Assembly: GCA_022702545.1 (NCBI GenBank)
Contig: JAHRBC010000003.1
Coordinates: 1,736,001-1,800,000, forward strand
DNA: 64,000 bases
Reading direction: 5' to 3'
From: Phycomyces nitens
Taxonomy: Eukaryota; Mucoromycota; Mucoromycetes; Mucorales; Phycomycetaceae
Shown piece after piece: positions 1-11,918 of the stretch. The first letter of the stretch is position 1. Each line of letters begins with the position of its first letter. A program made the position numbers and the translations under genes. The notes under the pieces were generated by a model. It did not search any database. It saw only the letters and a program-made list of their open reading frames with translations, and was not told the DNA's origin.

Positions 1-2
1 TT

Positions 3-110
3 GACCAACAAGAACGCGATGCCCATGACAGATATTTTGACGATGAAGAATCCCAAGACCCAACTCCAACCCAGAAAGAGACCGAATATACAGGAGAATT
101 GGACTATTGA
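3..110 (+). CDS. 3' end of an unidentified protein-coding gene (partial)
   Basis: The window opens inside a frame that stays open for 35 codons and ends at a TGA at 108-110. The encoded tail is acidic and polar, rich in Asp, Glu, Gln and Thr, and ends in ELDY. This looks like a disordered C-terminus and not chance sequence, because the other two forward frames give no similarly biased peptide. No domain is visible, so the protein cannot be named. The gene extends off the left edge and runs the same way as the Skt5-like gene 270 bp downstream. It could also be the last exon of a spliced gene. Confidence 0.45.
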   Translation, partial: DQQERDAHDRYFDDEESQDPTPTQKETEYTGELDY

Positions 111-380
111 TGTTTGCTATAGATTCTATACTGTTTTGGTGCTGGGTGATAAGCAATATATTACTTTGTCTTGTGCGTTTAGATGCCGGATATTTGTCTC
201 TAGCAACTTTCTCTTCCTCGCGACAAAAACCACCAAGTCAATGAGAACTTGGCAACCCTCGGGGATAAAACAAAAAGGACGAGTGGTTGGCAAGGAATCT
301 ATGCTGCGTAAAGAACAGATTATGGAAGCCTATATTTCTCTCTAGTGATATTTTTCTTTTTTGTCTTTTCCTCATTCTTA

Positions 381-2117
381 ATGACAACTGTCATTAGTCC
401 AACTGTACAAACACAACTGGAACATCCAGATCTCGCTTCTACTTTCGAGTCCTTTGGTATTCACGAATCTCTTAATGAGGTTGGGCATTTGAATGAGTCA
501 TTGATTATTCGCAACTCTTGTGAATCTAATGGACTCGAGTACAATCGTCAGACCAAAGAAAGTCTCGATGTAGCTCAACACAGCATAACCATTCAATTAT
601 CTCCGACAACTTACACAACCCTCGACTCTGTAAATCCAGACAGAGGCTCTTTCTACGAACCTATTGGACCTCTTCAAGAGATTGATAGCACCAAGCTCCA
701 TCCATCTAAAGATACTATATATGATAACGATGATGGCTCTATTAATGCACCTCAACACTATCCCGATTTACCAATCCAGTCCTCAGAAACAACGCCTGAA
801 TTGGACCCTGACTCTGTCCACCACACTCCACAAGACTCCAATTCTCCTCCTCAACAGCAGGTCAGCACGATCAACACGCTCAGCCCAATACCTGTGGTAG
901 ATGATACATACTTTCCAGAAAGCTCTCTTTTGGCAGCTGCAAACTCTGGCAAGCTGGTTAAACCCAGTAGATTTCCGTCGCCTACTATGGAAAATATAGC
1001 CAGACTACGTGAAAGCTCTGCAGCAAGTGCTAATCCTCTGGACCTCCTTGAATTCGCCATGTTCCTAGTAGAAGCAGCACCATACGTACTTGAAGATGAA
1101 CAAGATCAAAAGGTTGTTGAAAAAACAAGAGACTCTTTGCTACTAGAAGCCCAAAAGATCGTCAAGAGATTAGCTACAAATGGAAACATTGCAAAATCAG
1201 GGTGTTCAGAAGCACAATTCTTCCTTGCAAATTGCTATGGAACTGGAGCCATGAAGATTCCAATTGATCCTGACAAGGCATTCAATCTATATTTGCAAGG
1301 ATCCAAGCAAAATCATCTCCAATGTTCTTATAGAGTTGCAGTATGCTATGAGATTGGTACAGGAACCAAACGAGATGATAACCGTGCTATACAATTCTAC
1401 AGAAAAGCGGCCAAGCTGGGGGATCCCCTGTCAATGTATAAACTCGGCATTATTCTTCTAAAAGGCTTCCTAGGAGTCCAGAAAAATGAGCGTGAGGGAG
1501 TTTCTTGGATAAAAAGAGCTGCAAAGACAGCAAATCAAGACCACCCACAGGCACTCCACGAACTTGGTCTTATATATGAACAAACGGATGTTGGCTATAT
1601 TCTTCCTGATCTTGATTATGCCCGTGAGCTATTTAGTCAGGCAGCCCAGTACGGATTCGCTCCCTCTCAATACAGACTCGGTTTGGCATACGAAAACGGA
1701 TCATTAAAGTGTCCTGTCAACCCACGTAGATCGATTGCATGGTATTCCAGGGCTGCAGAGCAAGGAGATATTGAATCAGAATTAGCATTGTCTGGATGGT
1801 ATCTTACGGGTGCAGAAGGAATTCTCCAACAAGATAATTTCCAAGCCTATCTATGGGCACGGAGAGCAGCAGACAAAGGGTTTTCGAAAGCAGAATATGC
1901 CATAGGATACTATACTGAAACTGGTGTAGGCGTAGAGCCAAATCTAAATGAAGCCAAAAGGTGGTATCTACGTTCGGCTGCAAGTGGGAATCGACTGGCA
2001 ATGAATAGGCTGAATAATATATGTATACCTGATCATGAAGAGTCTCGGAAAAAGAGAGCAATACGTAAATCCAACATGGATCTTCATTCAAAGCTTCGAG
2101 AGTGTATTATAATGTAG
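381..2117 (+). CDS. Skt5/Chs4-like chitin synthase activator with Sel1 repeats
   Basis: Single-exon gene of 578 aa. Residues 1 to about 210 are low-complexity, Ser/Thr/Pro-rich and probably disordered. From about 280 to 560 there are tandem Sel1-like repeats with AQFFLANCYGTGA, YRVAVCYEIGTGTKRD, ALHELGLIYE and AKRWYLRSAASGN signatures, in the order typical of the fungal Skt5/Chs4 family. The last four residues are CIIM, a CAAX prenylation box like the one known at the end of yeast Skt5. Family knowledge: Skt5/Chs4 activates and localises the chitin synthase III enzyme at the bud neck or hyphal tip. I chose the ATG at 381 because the 12 upstream codons begin with a GTG. The membrane-anchor role is inferred from the CAAX box. 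Confidence 0.88.
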   Translation: MTTVISPTVQTQLEHPDLASTFESFGIHESLNEVGHLNESLIIRNSCESNGLEYNRQTKESLDVAQHSITIQLSPTTYTTLDSVNPDRGSFYEPIGPLQEIDSTKLHPSKDTIYDNDDGSINAPQHYPDLPIQSSETTPELDPDSVHHTPQDSNSPPQQQVSTINTLSPIPVVDDTYFPESSLLAAANSGKLVKPSRFPSPTMENIARLRESSAASANPLDLLEFAMFLVEAAPYVLEDEQDQKVVEKTRDSLLLEAQKIVKRLATNGNIAKSGCSEAQFFLANCYGTGAMKIPIDPDKAFNLYLQGSKQNHLQCSYRVAVCYEIGTGTKRDDNRAIQFYRKAAKLGDPLSMYKLGIILLKGFLGVQKNEREGVSWIKRAAKTANQDHPQALHELGLIYEQTDVGYILPDLDYARELFSQAAQYGFAPSQYRLGLAYENGSLKCPVNPRRSIAWYSRAAEQGDIESELALSGWYLTGAEGILQQDNFQAYLWARRAADKGFSKAEYAIGYYTETGVGVEPNLNEAKRWYLRSAASGNRLAMNRLNNICIPDHEESRKKRAIRKSNMDLHSKLRECIIM

Positions 2118-2302
2118 ATTGTTGTATTCACATTTGTAATAATGATAATAGTGTTATTAGATCTTTGCCAAATGAGTTGTGATGAACAGCTAATACCAAA
2201 CTAAATGGTATTGTTCTAGCTTTAATGGGATGTTTTACAGAAATGAGATGATATGCAACTTGTTTTTTTTTATCAGCAAGACAGACAGATATGCATATGC
2301 TT

Positions 2303-3417
2303 CTAATCTTCTTTAACTGTTTCGGTCTCGGTTTTCTGTGCTTCTGGGTCCTTTGGAATCTCTTTTTCTGACTTGTTTTCGTCATACTTTATGTAGTCTT
2401 GTTTGTGTCGATGAGTAAATATCTTTTTGGTGTGTCTGTATTTATCTTGGATCATATCGTAAAAGAATTTATAGTAGAACATCAGGTCATCATAGCGGCC
2501 ATCATAACCTTTGGGTGTTTCGTATGTTTGACAGTATTCACGGTAAAGATAATAGATGGCTTCGATAGTTGCCAGATGGTTTTCGCTCATTTGCTGGAAT
2601 CTCCAAAAGTGAGTAATGCGTGGAGCAATGGTTACTTTCTGAAGTTTTTGTAATGATGGTGTATCGCGTGCAATAGCGTTTGCCTGACTCCATGTTCCAT
2701 CAATTACAACCACACGATCAAAGGAGTCTCTGGGGATTTCTGCAAGTGTCTTGGCATCCTGTAGAATATTGTCAATTATTTCTGAATGGCTCCAAAAAAG
2801 ACAACTAGCTACACTTACAGGACCGGGAAACAGCAAGAGTGTGCGTTCAGGATTCTCATAAGTCGGTGCGCTCTTCCAAGAATAGATGCTCACATCTTTG
2901 GGAGCAATTACACGAGCATGAATGGCCGTAGATTTTCCATCTAATTCTCTTTCATGCTTGATCCTGGATACCCAATATTTGGTTATTAATATCTCTTGCC
3001 ATTTTTATCTACCAAGCAATTTCACATACACATCCAAATGAACCGGGAGGTTGACGGTTGGGATCTGAGAGCGATCCATTCCAATGACATTAAAGCATCG
3101 GTAGCAAAAGTATTTTACTGTCTTTTTGCATCGAGGACACATTTGTCTTTCTTTGATTCCATAAAGAATACTGTCATCACTCGTCTTCAAGTCGTCAAAT
3201 GGTGATGATGGTCGGGATCGCTTGCGACTATTTTCAGATTCCTGCGTGGATTCTGTTTGTGGGGCATCGGTCGTAGGATTGGCTTAAAAATAATAATAAC
3301 AATATCAGAATCCCACCAGATACTTTTTTTAAAAAACATTAATAATAATAATGTAGATTCCTTACGAGTCTCGACAGATTTTGCCAATTCAACCTTTTCA
3401 GCAACTTTTTCACTCAT
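2303..3417 (-). CDS. DTW-domain tRNA aminocarboxypropyltransferase (DTWD1-like), copy A
   Basis: Four exons (3417-3366, 3282-3030, 2963-2819, 2758-2303) give 301 aa. An N-terminal zinc-ribbon-like pattern C-x2-C-x7-C-x2-C (CPRC...CYRC) is followed by GPDAKTL and the diagnostic DGTW in VVVIDGTWSQANA, then a Lys-rich acidic tail. Family knowledge: DTW enzymes (bacterial TapT, human DTWD1/2) transfer the aminocarboxypropyl group of SAM to uridine in the tRNA D-loop, forming acp3U. A paralog with the same internal intron positions lies at 48786-49786. Intron 3 (2759-2818, 60 nt) has no stop and is a multiple of three, so its retention would add 20 residues without breaking the frame. The ATG sits 155 bp from the SDHD ATG, which suggests a shared divergent promoter. 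Confidence 0.87.
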
Positions 3418-3572
3418 TGTCAAGAGTATAATTAATGTTTTTGGTTTTCTTTCTACATCAAAAAAAAAAGGTCTGGCACAGTGCTTGATCGTAAAGCCCC
3501 CGGTCACAGTGGGACTGGGTTTTTCAAGAAAAGCAACAGCTTTTCGACTTCTTTACTTGTCTTCTTATCATC

Positions 3573-4374
3573 ATGGCATTCCGACTTTTAGTTAAGCCCA
3601 TTGGCATTCAGGCTGCTCGGCCACAATTCAATAGAACATTAGTGTGGAGTGCATCTGTTGGTCAAAAACCCTTTTCAGGTAAAATTTTTTTTTGCTAGAG
3701 ATTTACACACTCGGTACAATTTTAAATTTATGTGGTATTGTTCTATAGCGGCCACCTCTCCAACTCCTGCAACTCCTGCAACTCCTGCAACCCCTACCTC
3801 TTCTTCTACAACAACACCAGCCACTCCTACTCAGCCTCCTAATTCCGAGAAGAAAGACGATGCAATAGTCTCTACAGAAGATAAGAAAGGTGAGACGAGA
3901 AACCCGAGGATCGAAAGGAATCCAGACTGAATGAATCGATTTTTTTTTAAAAAAAAAATAGAAAAAACAGAGGATGATAAAAAAGAAGTGGACAAGAGAG
4001 ACACCAAAGAATACACCAGTGGTGCATTCCATTGGAATCTCGAGAGAGCATCTTCTGTTGCTCTGATTCCTCTAATCAGCACACAGCTGGTGTTTGGTGC
4101 CTTTCCTGTAGTCGATGGTCTTCTGGGTGTTGTTCTGCCTTTCCATGTTCACCTAGGTAAATGGATTTGTGTGTAATGATATTTTCTCATATACTTTATA
4201 GGTCTCGAATCATGTATTACTGACTATATTCCCAAACGAGTATATCCTCGCCTAAACAAGGCAGCCAATTGGACCCTGTTTGGATCTACAGGTCTGGTTA
4301 TGTGGGGCTGCTATGAATTCAACACAAACGACGTTGGTTTGACTGAGTTTGTTCAGAGGCTTTGGGGAGCCTAA
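3573..4374 (+). CDS. SDH4: Succinate dehydrogenase membrane anchor subunit D (CybS)
   Basis: Four exons (3573-3678, 3749-3889, 3962-4156, 4202-4374) encode 204 aa. The N-terminus is basic and Arg-rich, typical of a mitochondrial presequence, and is followed by a Pro/Ala/Thr linker. The mature domain has SGAFHWNLERASSVALIPLI, then HVHLGLESCITDYIPKR. These are the conserved CybS segments carrying the haem-ligand His and the quinone-site Asp-Tyr. Two to three hydrophobic helices are visible. Family role: anchors complex II in the inner mitochondrial membrane and helps bind ubiquinone and haem b. Intron 2 contains a T9A10 palindrome (3940-3958). It is transcribed divergently from DTW copy A. Confidence 0.9.
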
Positions 4375-4498
4375 AGAGGACCATTGTAATGATATTATAG
4401 ACGTAATATATGTATATACGTATATATGCACATATATAAAAAGACTATCTTTGCCTTGATAGAAAAAGGGTATGATATTTCAAGAAAGAATAAGAGGG

Positions 4499-7193
4499 TT
4501 AGAAAAAGATGTCGGCAAATGTCTTTTTGGTTTCGGTGGGTGGTGCAGTGGAGGAGGGAGTGACGCTAAAGATATCGTCAAAGTTTGTAGCTGGCTCTTT
4601 CTTTGCTGCCTCGGGCTGTGGGCTTCCGAACAAAGAACTCAACTCATCCTTGACTGACGATGCACTTTTGTTTTCGGGAGTGCTTGGGGTCTCGAATGCA
4701 GAGAGATCAAAGCCATACTTTGCCACTGATTTGCTTTGCTTTGGAGACAAGGCACTGGGTGGTGCTGGAGATGAGATGGAGCCAAAGGGATGGTCTAGAG
4801 ATGATTTGAATGGCTGAACAGGACTGGCACTTCTGGTCGAGATCTTTGCTTCACTAATTGCAGGGCTGGCCTTTGGGGACGAAACATTGAATTTCTCTTC
4901 CATTGTATTGAGATCAGGGAACTTTGCTTCTATATCACTAATATCAACATTTGGAGAAGATGAGCGTTTCTGGTTGATCTCATGTTCTTGCTTGATGCGG
5001 TTGAGTGATATTTTGGGGGAATCAGATGTGGCCCCCTTGTCAGCCTTCATTCCAGAGAATGGATCAAAGGACTTGTTAAACTGCATTGGGTTCATTGAAG
5101 GAGACTGGATAGCCGAAGATGTAGCAGACATGGCACGCGAAAAGCTTTGTTCGGGAGTACTCTTCTCACCTACGCTGGCGAACAGTTCGTTTGATGGTGT
5201 GCTAGAGAAAGCAAATACAGAGCTATCCAAAGACGACTCCTTTTGTTTTTCCTGCACTTCCGATTGAATTTGTTCGGTTTCCCTCTTGGCAGCTTCTGCT
5301 CTTTGTTGATAGTGCTTTGATTCCTGGCTAGAGATCTGGAGCTCCTTGGAAAGCTCTTGGCGTTTCTTTTTTTCATTTTCCAATAACCTTTCGCTCTCTT
5401 CTGCCTTTTTCTTCCATGATTCCAAGGTCTGTTTCTCTCTGGCAAGCTGTTCCTGCAACTCATGCACGGCCTGTGATTCTGATGTGTGCTGAGAAGCCAA
5501 TTTTTCCGCTCTGTCTCTCTCTGCTCGTATGTCGTTCTTTACCAAAGACAGTTCGGTCTCTAGAAGGGAGCGCTGTTGTCCATTGTACTGGGATCCTATA
5601 CCAAATAGTAAGTACACACACACTTGAGCCACCAACCCAACAAATGTACCTGCAATGTCGCCTTGTCCTGTGACATTGGCTACTTGTACAGGACCTAAAT
5701 GAACCTGTCGTTAGCCCTCTTGACCAACAGGACCAATCAATTGAATCTTACCTCTTTGTAGTCCAGGCAGAGAGGTTGGGATCTGTCCTCCGGCCATACG
5801 TTTGTTGATCAAGTGCATGGCAAGACCAAACTCTTGCTTACTCAATTGACCGCTAGAGTTTGTATCTGCCAGGTCCCAAATCTTGGCCAGATCTGATTCA
5901 GGTAGCTTTGAATGACGGAAAAAGTGGACGGCATCAACACCTAAGTTGGGCGGCATTTCGTTAACACCTGGTCTGCAACCCCACCCCACCCCTTGGTCAT
6001 CCTACTTGCCTGACACATATCCGGTTCCATTTGTATTCAAGTTTTCGAAAAAGACACTGTATTTTGCCAATTCTTCTGGAGACACATCCAAATCACCTCT
6101 GGTTGGATTATGGGACTGGTCGCCAGTAAACACGGCAGAGGGACCTGTCATTTGGCGTGTAGGGGGATTGTGGGGGTTTTGTACGGACATTTGTCTCATT
6201 ACTGGCGACACTGCCGAGAACTGCCTTGATGGACCGAATCTACCAGAGGCAGCAGTATAGATATTGACTGGAAGGGTGGCTGGGAGTGATTGGATTGATT
6301 TCTTCATCATCTGGGAGACATAGTGCATTGCAATGATAAACTCGGTCTGGTTGAGGGTGCCTGATTTACGGGTGTCGGCAAGATTCCAAATGGCATGAAG
6401 GGTCTCTGGGGAAAGCTTTGAGCGGATAAGGATGTTCTTGACAGAATCACCTATAGTTATTTTCCCTGTCAATCAAGCGCCTCGTGGTATAATAATAGCC
6501 TACCTCCCAATACACCATCAACAGGGTTATTTGCCTGGAACATGCTGATGTATTTGTTTCGGTCTTCCGGAGTTAGCTGGTCTGTACTGCCGTTTGAGCC
6601 AGAGGGCACACTGGTGCTAGACTGAGGAAGGCTTGGAGTGGGCCTGTTGATTTTTGGCAGGGGTTTAAGAGTGACACCATCAAACTGGGGAAGTGCAACT
6701 AGTAGGGCGATTAATGGCTGTTGTGGCCTAGATGTTCCTGTCTATACGCACCTACCAGATGTCGATAGGATGGGACTCGCGGTGAGTGTGCCATGCTGAG
6801 CACATGCAATCAGCTTAAGAGCTATGCAGAACTCCTTATCTGTTAAGAACCCCTTGTTATCTCCGTCTGCAGCTTCCCAGATCTAAGGATATATTAAAAA
6901 ACACATACACACACACACATTGTAGAATGAATGGTTGGCTATACCTCTGTAAGGATGTTATTTGGGACATCTGATTTTCTGAAAAATGACATTGCTTCAT
7001 CCTTTAAAAGAATGCTCTTGTTCTCGACATCTACTTTTCTGAATAGGTCGGCATAGATCTGTAGTTCTTGGGGGTCCATTAGAGATTCCCAGGGAGCTGC
7101 TTGGTAAATGAGTCACAGGAGCTATTAGGATGGCGAGTGTGTACCTGAGGAGCTTCCTGAGCCAGAGGCTGCTTGATATGATGAACTTGCCAT
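4499..7193 (-). CDS. EH-domain endocytic scaffold, Ede1/Eps15-like
   Basis: Eight exons (7193-7145, 7099-6945, 6882-6756, 6698-6504, 6450-6010, 5940-5752, 5694-5650, 5595-4499) give 765 aa. Three EH domains lie at roughly 20-105, 155-235 and 298-385, with EF-hand-like loops such as IWNLADTRKSGTLNQTEF and IWDLADTNSSGQLSKQEF. A coiled coil follows at about 404-515, then a Ser/Pro-rich tail with DPF-type motifs. This order matches yeast Ede1 and animal Eps15, early-arriving scaffolds of clathrin-mediated endocytosis that bind NPF motifs. The C-terminus ends FADIFF and shows no UBA domain, unlike Ede1. Intron 5 (5941-6009) starts with GC, not GT; this is required to restore the EH3 frame. Confidence 0.86.
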
Positions 7194-8171
7194 TAGGAAA
7201 GCGAAAGAAGGATAAAGGACAAACCTTTGGCTGGGTGCAGAAATCAATGAATGATTTCCTTTTTCAGCCTAGCCACGTGGATCACGTCATGATTCCACAG
7301 GGTCTTTTGTATGTTTATGCTTAATAGCATGTGCATTATTCAAGAGACTGTGTTTTGGGCTTGGCAGACACAAAATGGAAATTCCAGTCTCTGAGAGTGG
7401 CTTGTGGCCATTTACTCGAATTATACCTATACAAAGACATGCTTTGTAATGTTTAAATCAGGCTACACTATATTAAAGATCGAAAGAGAATCTTTAAAGC
7501 TTCCAAGTCAGGCAACAAACTTGGTAATCTTTACCAAGCAAAGAAATATACTTCATTGGATATCCACAGTGTGCCTGTAGGATAAAATAGGCCTAAAGAT
7601 GCCAAGGTATTAACTTGGTGGGCTTCCAATTGTCTGGAATGGTTGAAAGAATAGAGCCAAAGGCAAACTTGCTGTGTTTTTATGGATATGATTTACATAT
7701 TTATTTAATCAGCCGACCAGGATTTGGTGGGTCTGTGTTTTGATGAGCAAATAACAGAATGGGTTCCATATTGCTCTGAGATATATATCTTGAGATAGGT
7801 GTGACCAGATACTGGGGTTTGTGCCCAGAGGAGTCTGAACGGCTTTATTATTAACCTTGATCATCATATAGGTTTTGCTTGTCTATGGTTGCTAGGTTGC
7901 TATGTTCAATATGACCATTTAGAGATTTGGTATTATAAGGATGCAGAATTTCCAAATACAAGGTCAAAGCTTCTCATGTAATCTAGAATTGACTTTCTAT
8001 AAAAATAAAAAATAAAAAACATCGGTCTTGAAACCCTGCGTCACATTCTACTTTACGGATTGGCCACTCAAACGATCTTAAATGAGAAAGGGAATAAAGA
8101 AGAAATATTGGCTAAAAAAGCTCATCTTCTTTTCATTTCTACCAATTCGCTCTTTTCTTCCACTTATAACC
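7194..8171. other. Intergenic region without a recognisable gene
   Basis: About 980 bp of AT-rich DNA lies between the divergent starts of the EH-domain gene and the AT-hook gene. It probably holds both promoters. I see no open frame with coding bias, no RNA gene and no clear repeat. Confidence 0.5.
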
Positions 8172-8694
8172 ATGCCAACCATTGGATCTTGTATAGACAA
8201 GGAGCCAAACGAACGGCGATTTTTGGAGACAGAGGACGATGATGTGGCTAGAATTGGAGATGCCTTGGGATACGCAGCCCAGATACTTTACAGATTCGGC
8301 ATACCTTTGGACCAGGGCAAGAATGCGGTTGGAGAAAAGGAGAAAAAGAAAGTTGGTAATATTCCTGGGATAAAAACCACAAAAGAAATCGAGATATCAA
8401 TTGCCAGCTACGAGGGAAATATACAGGAGCCGCAGATTGAATCGGACGTGAGTAACTTGGGCACACTGTAAATATTTTTGTATTAAGGTTCCATGATGTG
8501 GTTAGACCAACAAACTTACTTCAAAAGATGGCAAAAAAAGAAAGGGTGGCAGCACCTTTCGCAGAGGACGTGGGCGACCCTTGAAGTTCAGTATTGGACG
8601 AGGAAGGCCAAGGAAGCTGTATTCAGGCACGGCCGAGAAGATTGAGGCAAAGGCACAATCATTAAGAAGCAACTACCTTATTTTTTATTCATAG
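8172..8694 (+). CDS. Small AT-hook protein (two hooks)
   Basis: Two exons (8172-8447 and 8506-8694) encode 154 aa. The intron is 58 nt, phase 0, with donor GTGAGT. Skipping it is required, because the unspliced frame stops at 8469-8471. The N-terminal half is acidic then mixed, without a known domain. The C-terminal half has two AT-hook cores, RRGRGRPLKF (about 111-120) and GRGRPRKL (about 123-130), flanked by basic residues. AT hooks bind the minor groove of AT-rich DNA, so a nuclear chromatin-associated role is likely, but the target is unknown. A second AT-hook gene lies at 44582-45151; apart from the hooks I see no alignment between them. Confidence 0.65.
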
Positions 8695-9461
8695 ATCTTT
8701 ATTGTTTCATGCCAAAGTCGAATTTTATTATTTTTATATATTTTATCTTGGGCTGGAAAATAAAGAACTGTTTTTTATTTTTTATTTTATTTTTTATTTT
8801 TGGGGGTCGTGTCTTTTGGCATGTTGCAGGCTATTTGGCTGCACATTAGATCTAAAATACATTAATATTAAACAAAGCCTGCAAACAGTGTATTTTTAAT
8901 ATATTTTCTTAAATCTAGATATTTTATAGGAACCAGATATGCACCTTTGAATTTGCAATAGAGAATCCTTTTATACCTATTTTTCCGTCTTATTCCGAAA
9001 ATGAACCGATTTATACAAATAGAAATAACAATCTCGGAGCCTAGACTGGGACGCGTCCTAGATTCCTTTGAATCTAATCTGCCTTGACCAAGGCCTTGAG
9101 CTGTAGAATATAATTTGTCAATGGGAGGGGACTCTAAACATCTTTATTCTCCAGATACCTACTGAACAAGAATTCTGACAGCGTTTGTGACTATAATTAT
9201 AGATTTATATTGTGTTTTGTTTTTTTTAGAATATGCCCAAACAGTGTGATTCAAAGGGAGGGCGCCTTTTAGACGAACTCCAAGTTATGTTTGTTTGGGA
9301 GCTGTAAATCTCAATTGATTTTTTTTTACAATATAATACCAATAATTTATATTATCAAATTGTTTATTTGTTATCTTGTTTAAAAAGAAATGATTGACCT
9401 GTCTCTTGTCGCCAAACATTTCGCCTTTCCAAAAAGACATCCTATCAAACACACATGTTCT
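8695..9461. other. AT-rich intergenic DNA
   Basis: Start of the gene-poor island. It contains long T and A runs and no coding-like frame that I could support. Confidence 0.4.
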
Positions 9462-9695
9462 TCATGATACTGACTTGTAAAAAATCTCTGGTGAACTGGG
9501 CGTAAAATATCTGCAAATTGTTTTTGACTATTTAGAGATTAAATATTTCGCCATAAGACTAAAGGCTTACCGAACATTGGTTTTAAGCAAGAGTTTGGGA
9601 TCTCCAGCAGTACTTCTCATTAGACCCTGGGTGGGCTGGAATGGGCGCAACTTCCACGGCACAATTGTAGCCAGCCATCGTAACCAAACATTGGT
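9462..9695 (-). pseudogene. Orphan two-exon gene tail, unknown protein
   Basis: Two blocks read as exons on the minus strand: 9695-9571 (preceded by a TTTTGCAG acceptor) and 9510-9462. They are joined by a 60-nt intron with donor GTAAGC, a CTAA branch-like motif and a TTTGCAG acceptor. The joined frame gives 57 residues, rich in Trp, Arg and Pro, including RWLATIVPWKLRPFQPTQ and KTNVRYFTPSSPEIF, and ends in TGA. I could not find an upstream exon with an ATG in the right phase. It is therefore either the 3' end of a gene whose first exon I missed, or a truncated relic. The basic, Pro-rich composition resembles small mitochondrial proteins, but I cannot name it. Confidence 0.35.
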
Positions 9696-11883
9696 CTGCA
9701 AAATAAAATAAAATAATACCAATGCTTTTTATAGAACTATTTCACAAACTTTGTATGCATCAAAAAGGTAGTTTAGTAAATGTTTGACCCCGCCATTCTT
9801 CCACAAGTAAAATATTAACATATTTTAATATTCTAGGCTATTCTGCAAACACTATATTCCGGACATAAACCTATTATAGGTTATCATGTTGCTATTGAAA
9901 CATTCTATCTATCCTAACCTCATTAGTTGCCATGGAAACAGACAGTACTACAGACAAAAGCAGTTACCTCCGTGGTTTACTAGTGAAACATGGTAAATAT
10001 TTCTGAATCGTCTGCTTATTAAAAGCTTAATATTACAATTATACTTTGATATCTATCGATTCCTTGAGTAGATTCTAAAAAAGAAAAAAAGGACAATTTA
10101 GAAGAAATCTTGGGTCCCATAAAGAACTCCTTGCTCGTTTCTCGGAACTAAACCGTATTTTTTTTCCTTTTTTTCTTCTCATTATTTCTTTATTTATACG
10201 ACAAGAACTTTACATATGGTCCTCATCTTGATTACTTTTGATCACTTTTGATCACCGCGAGCTGAGTGAGCAATCGTCAGCTACGTCTACAAACCTATGT
10301 GAACCTAATAAGCGTAATATTCTGGAATAGTTTGGGGTGCAACACATGTTGAGAGGTACCAATCTAGTCAAAACAGAAACATTGGTGATGAGTATTTTTA
10401 AACGATACCCAAAGGAGTTTATGTCAAGGCTGAAATAGAGTTCATCAGCGATTGTAATCATCGACTTGAAGGACAATCTTAAAATTCTCAGAAATTAGCC
10501 CTGTCTGTGGTAGGAAACGATCCCAAACCAGTTCACGGGTATGCACCAATAAAGAGCAAGAGATATATATATATGGTTTTTATATGTTGTATGTCGGTTA
10601 TATTATCTTGTGTCTCTATCTTAAAGACTAGATCAGAGAATGTCCAATAAAAGTAAAAATAAAAAAGCTGGGTTTCTTGGTAAGTAACAAGCCGTTTGGG
10701 AGACCACTCAATTACGGCTACACTCTCCATAGTCATTTAATCCTTTGATTAGCTCAATACCTTCTAGAACCCTTTCAACAGGGTCTTTTATTGTTCTTGT
10801 TCTGTCTTTGTTTATTTTAGTCTATAAATGGCAGTGTCTTGGCAAAATATATTCTGGCTTATTAGTTCTTTTCTAGCACTCGGCACATATTTTACTAGAT
10901 AGTTTGCCATAATATAGACACAATAAAACCTTTGTTTGTGCTCTAAAATAAATAAATAAAATACATGGTAGTTAATATATCAAACCTTTAGAGCCAACTC
11001 CAAAGTAACACAAGATTCCAGGGTGTTTCTGGGAATCCGTTGCTAGGTGCCGGCATGGTCCAGCTCTCATTAAAGGTAAAGGTGACATCTAAATACTATC
11101 CATAACATGCAGAATGATTGAATAAACAGCTTTCCGTTACCCTAATCGCTTTAAATTATGTACTCTGTAACTTAAAACCCATTAGTCAGCAAAACATCTT
11201 CCGGCAGTACATACCAATATATATTTTTTCTTTTGGTTTGAGAATCACTGTAGTTATAAAAGAGAGAAAGAAAGAGAAAGAAAGAAAAGAGAGAAATGTC
11301 TGACAAACCTTTTCCCTCAATTACACAAAGATAAAAGATATCGGAATATGTCAATATAAACAAATAGCTAGTGTGAAACAGTTTTTAGAGAGAATTCTCT
11401 GAGTAGTGTTTGATATACATATAAAAAAAAACCTCGTTTGGTCTAGACTAGGCGATTATAATAAATATTCTTTTTTTTAAAAAAAACGCTTAGACCTACA
11501 TTGGACTATTCCCTGCTTACTTTTGTATTATATTATGTGTTTATTGCGACTTGGTGTATTAAAAAACCAAATAACGCGTTGTTGTGTGATATTAAGATTA
11601 AATTCCCAGTTAAAACCAACTATATGATTTGGATGACTCGTCAATTTTTTTCTCGGCGTATAAAATAAAGCGCCAATTTTTTTGACTACAGCTAATAATT
11701 TGCTATATTCCACTTTTTTTTGGGATCATTTTATTCTTATGGTCTCAATACTACATTGTTTTACCCAATATTTATCCCTTTACCATTCCTTTATTCTTTT
11801 TACCCATTGTATTTAGGTTTGTATATTACACAAAATAAAGACATTGAGATTTAGCTGCGACAAAGATTCAGATGCCAAGGATC

Positions 11884-11918
<35 letters not shown>

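Noticed and set aside
4887..5267. 126-codon plus frame opposite the EH-domain gene
   Set aside because: It lies antisense within the last exon of a gene with clear EH domains and a coiled coil, and shows no domain of its own.
10252..10476. 74-aa minus frame in the island
   Set aside because: It has no domain and no consensus intron linking it to other frames; the length is within chance for this much scanned sequence.
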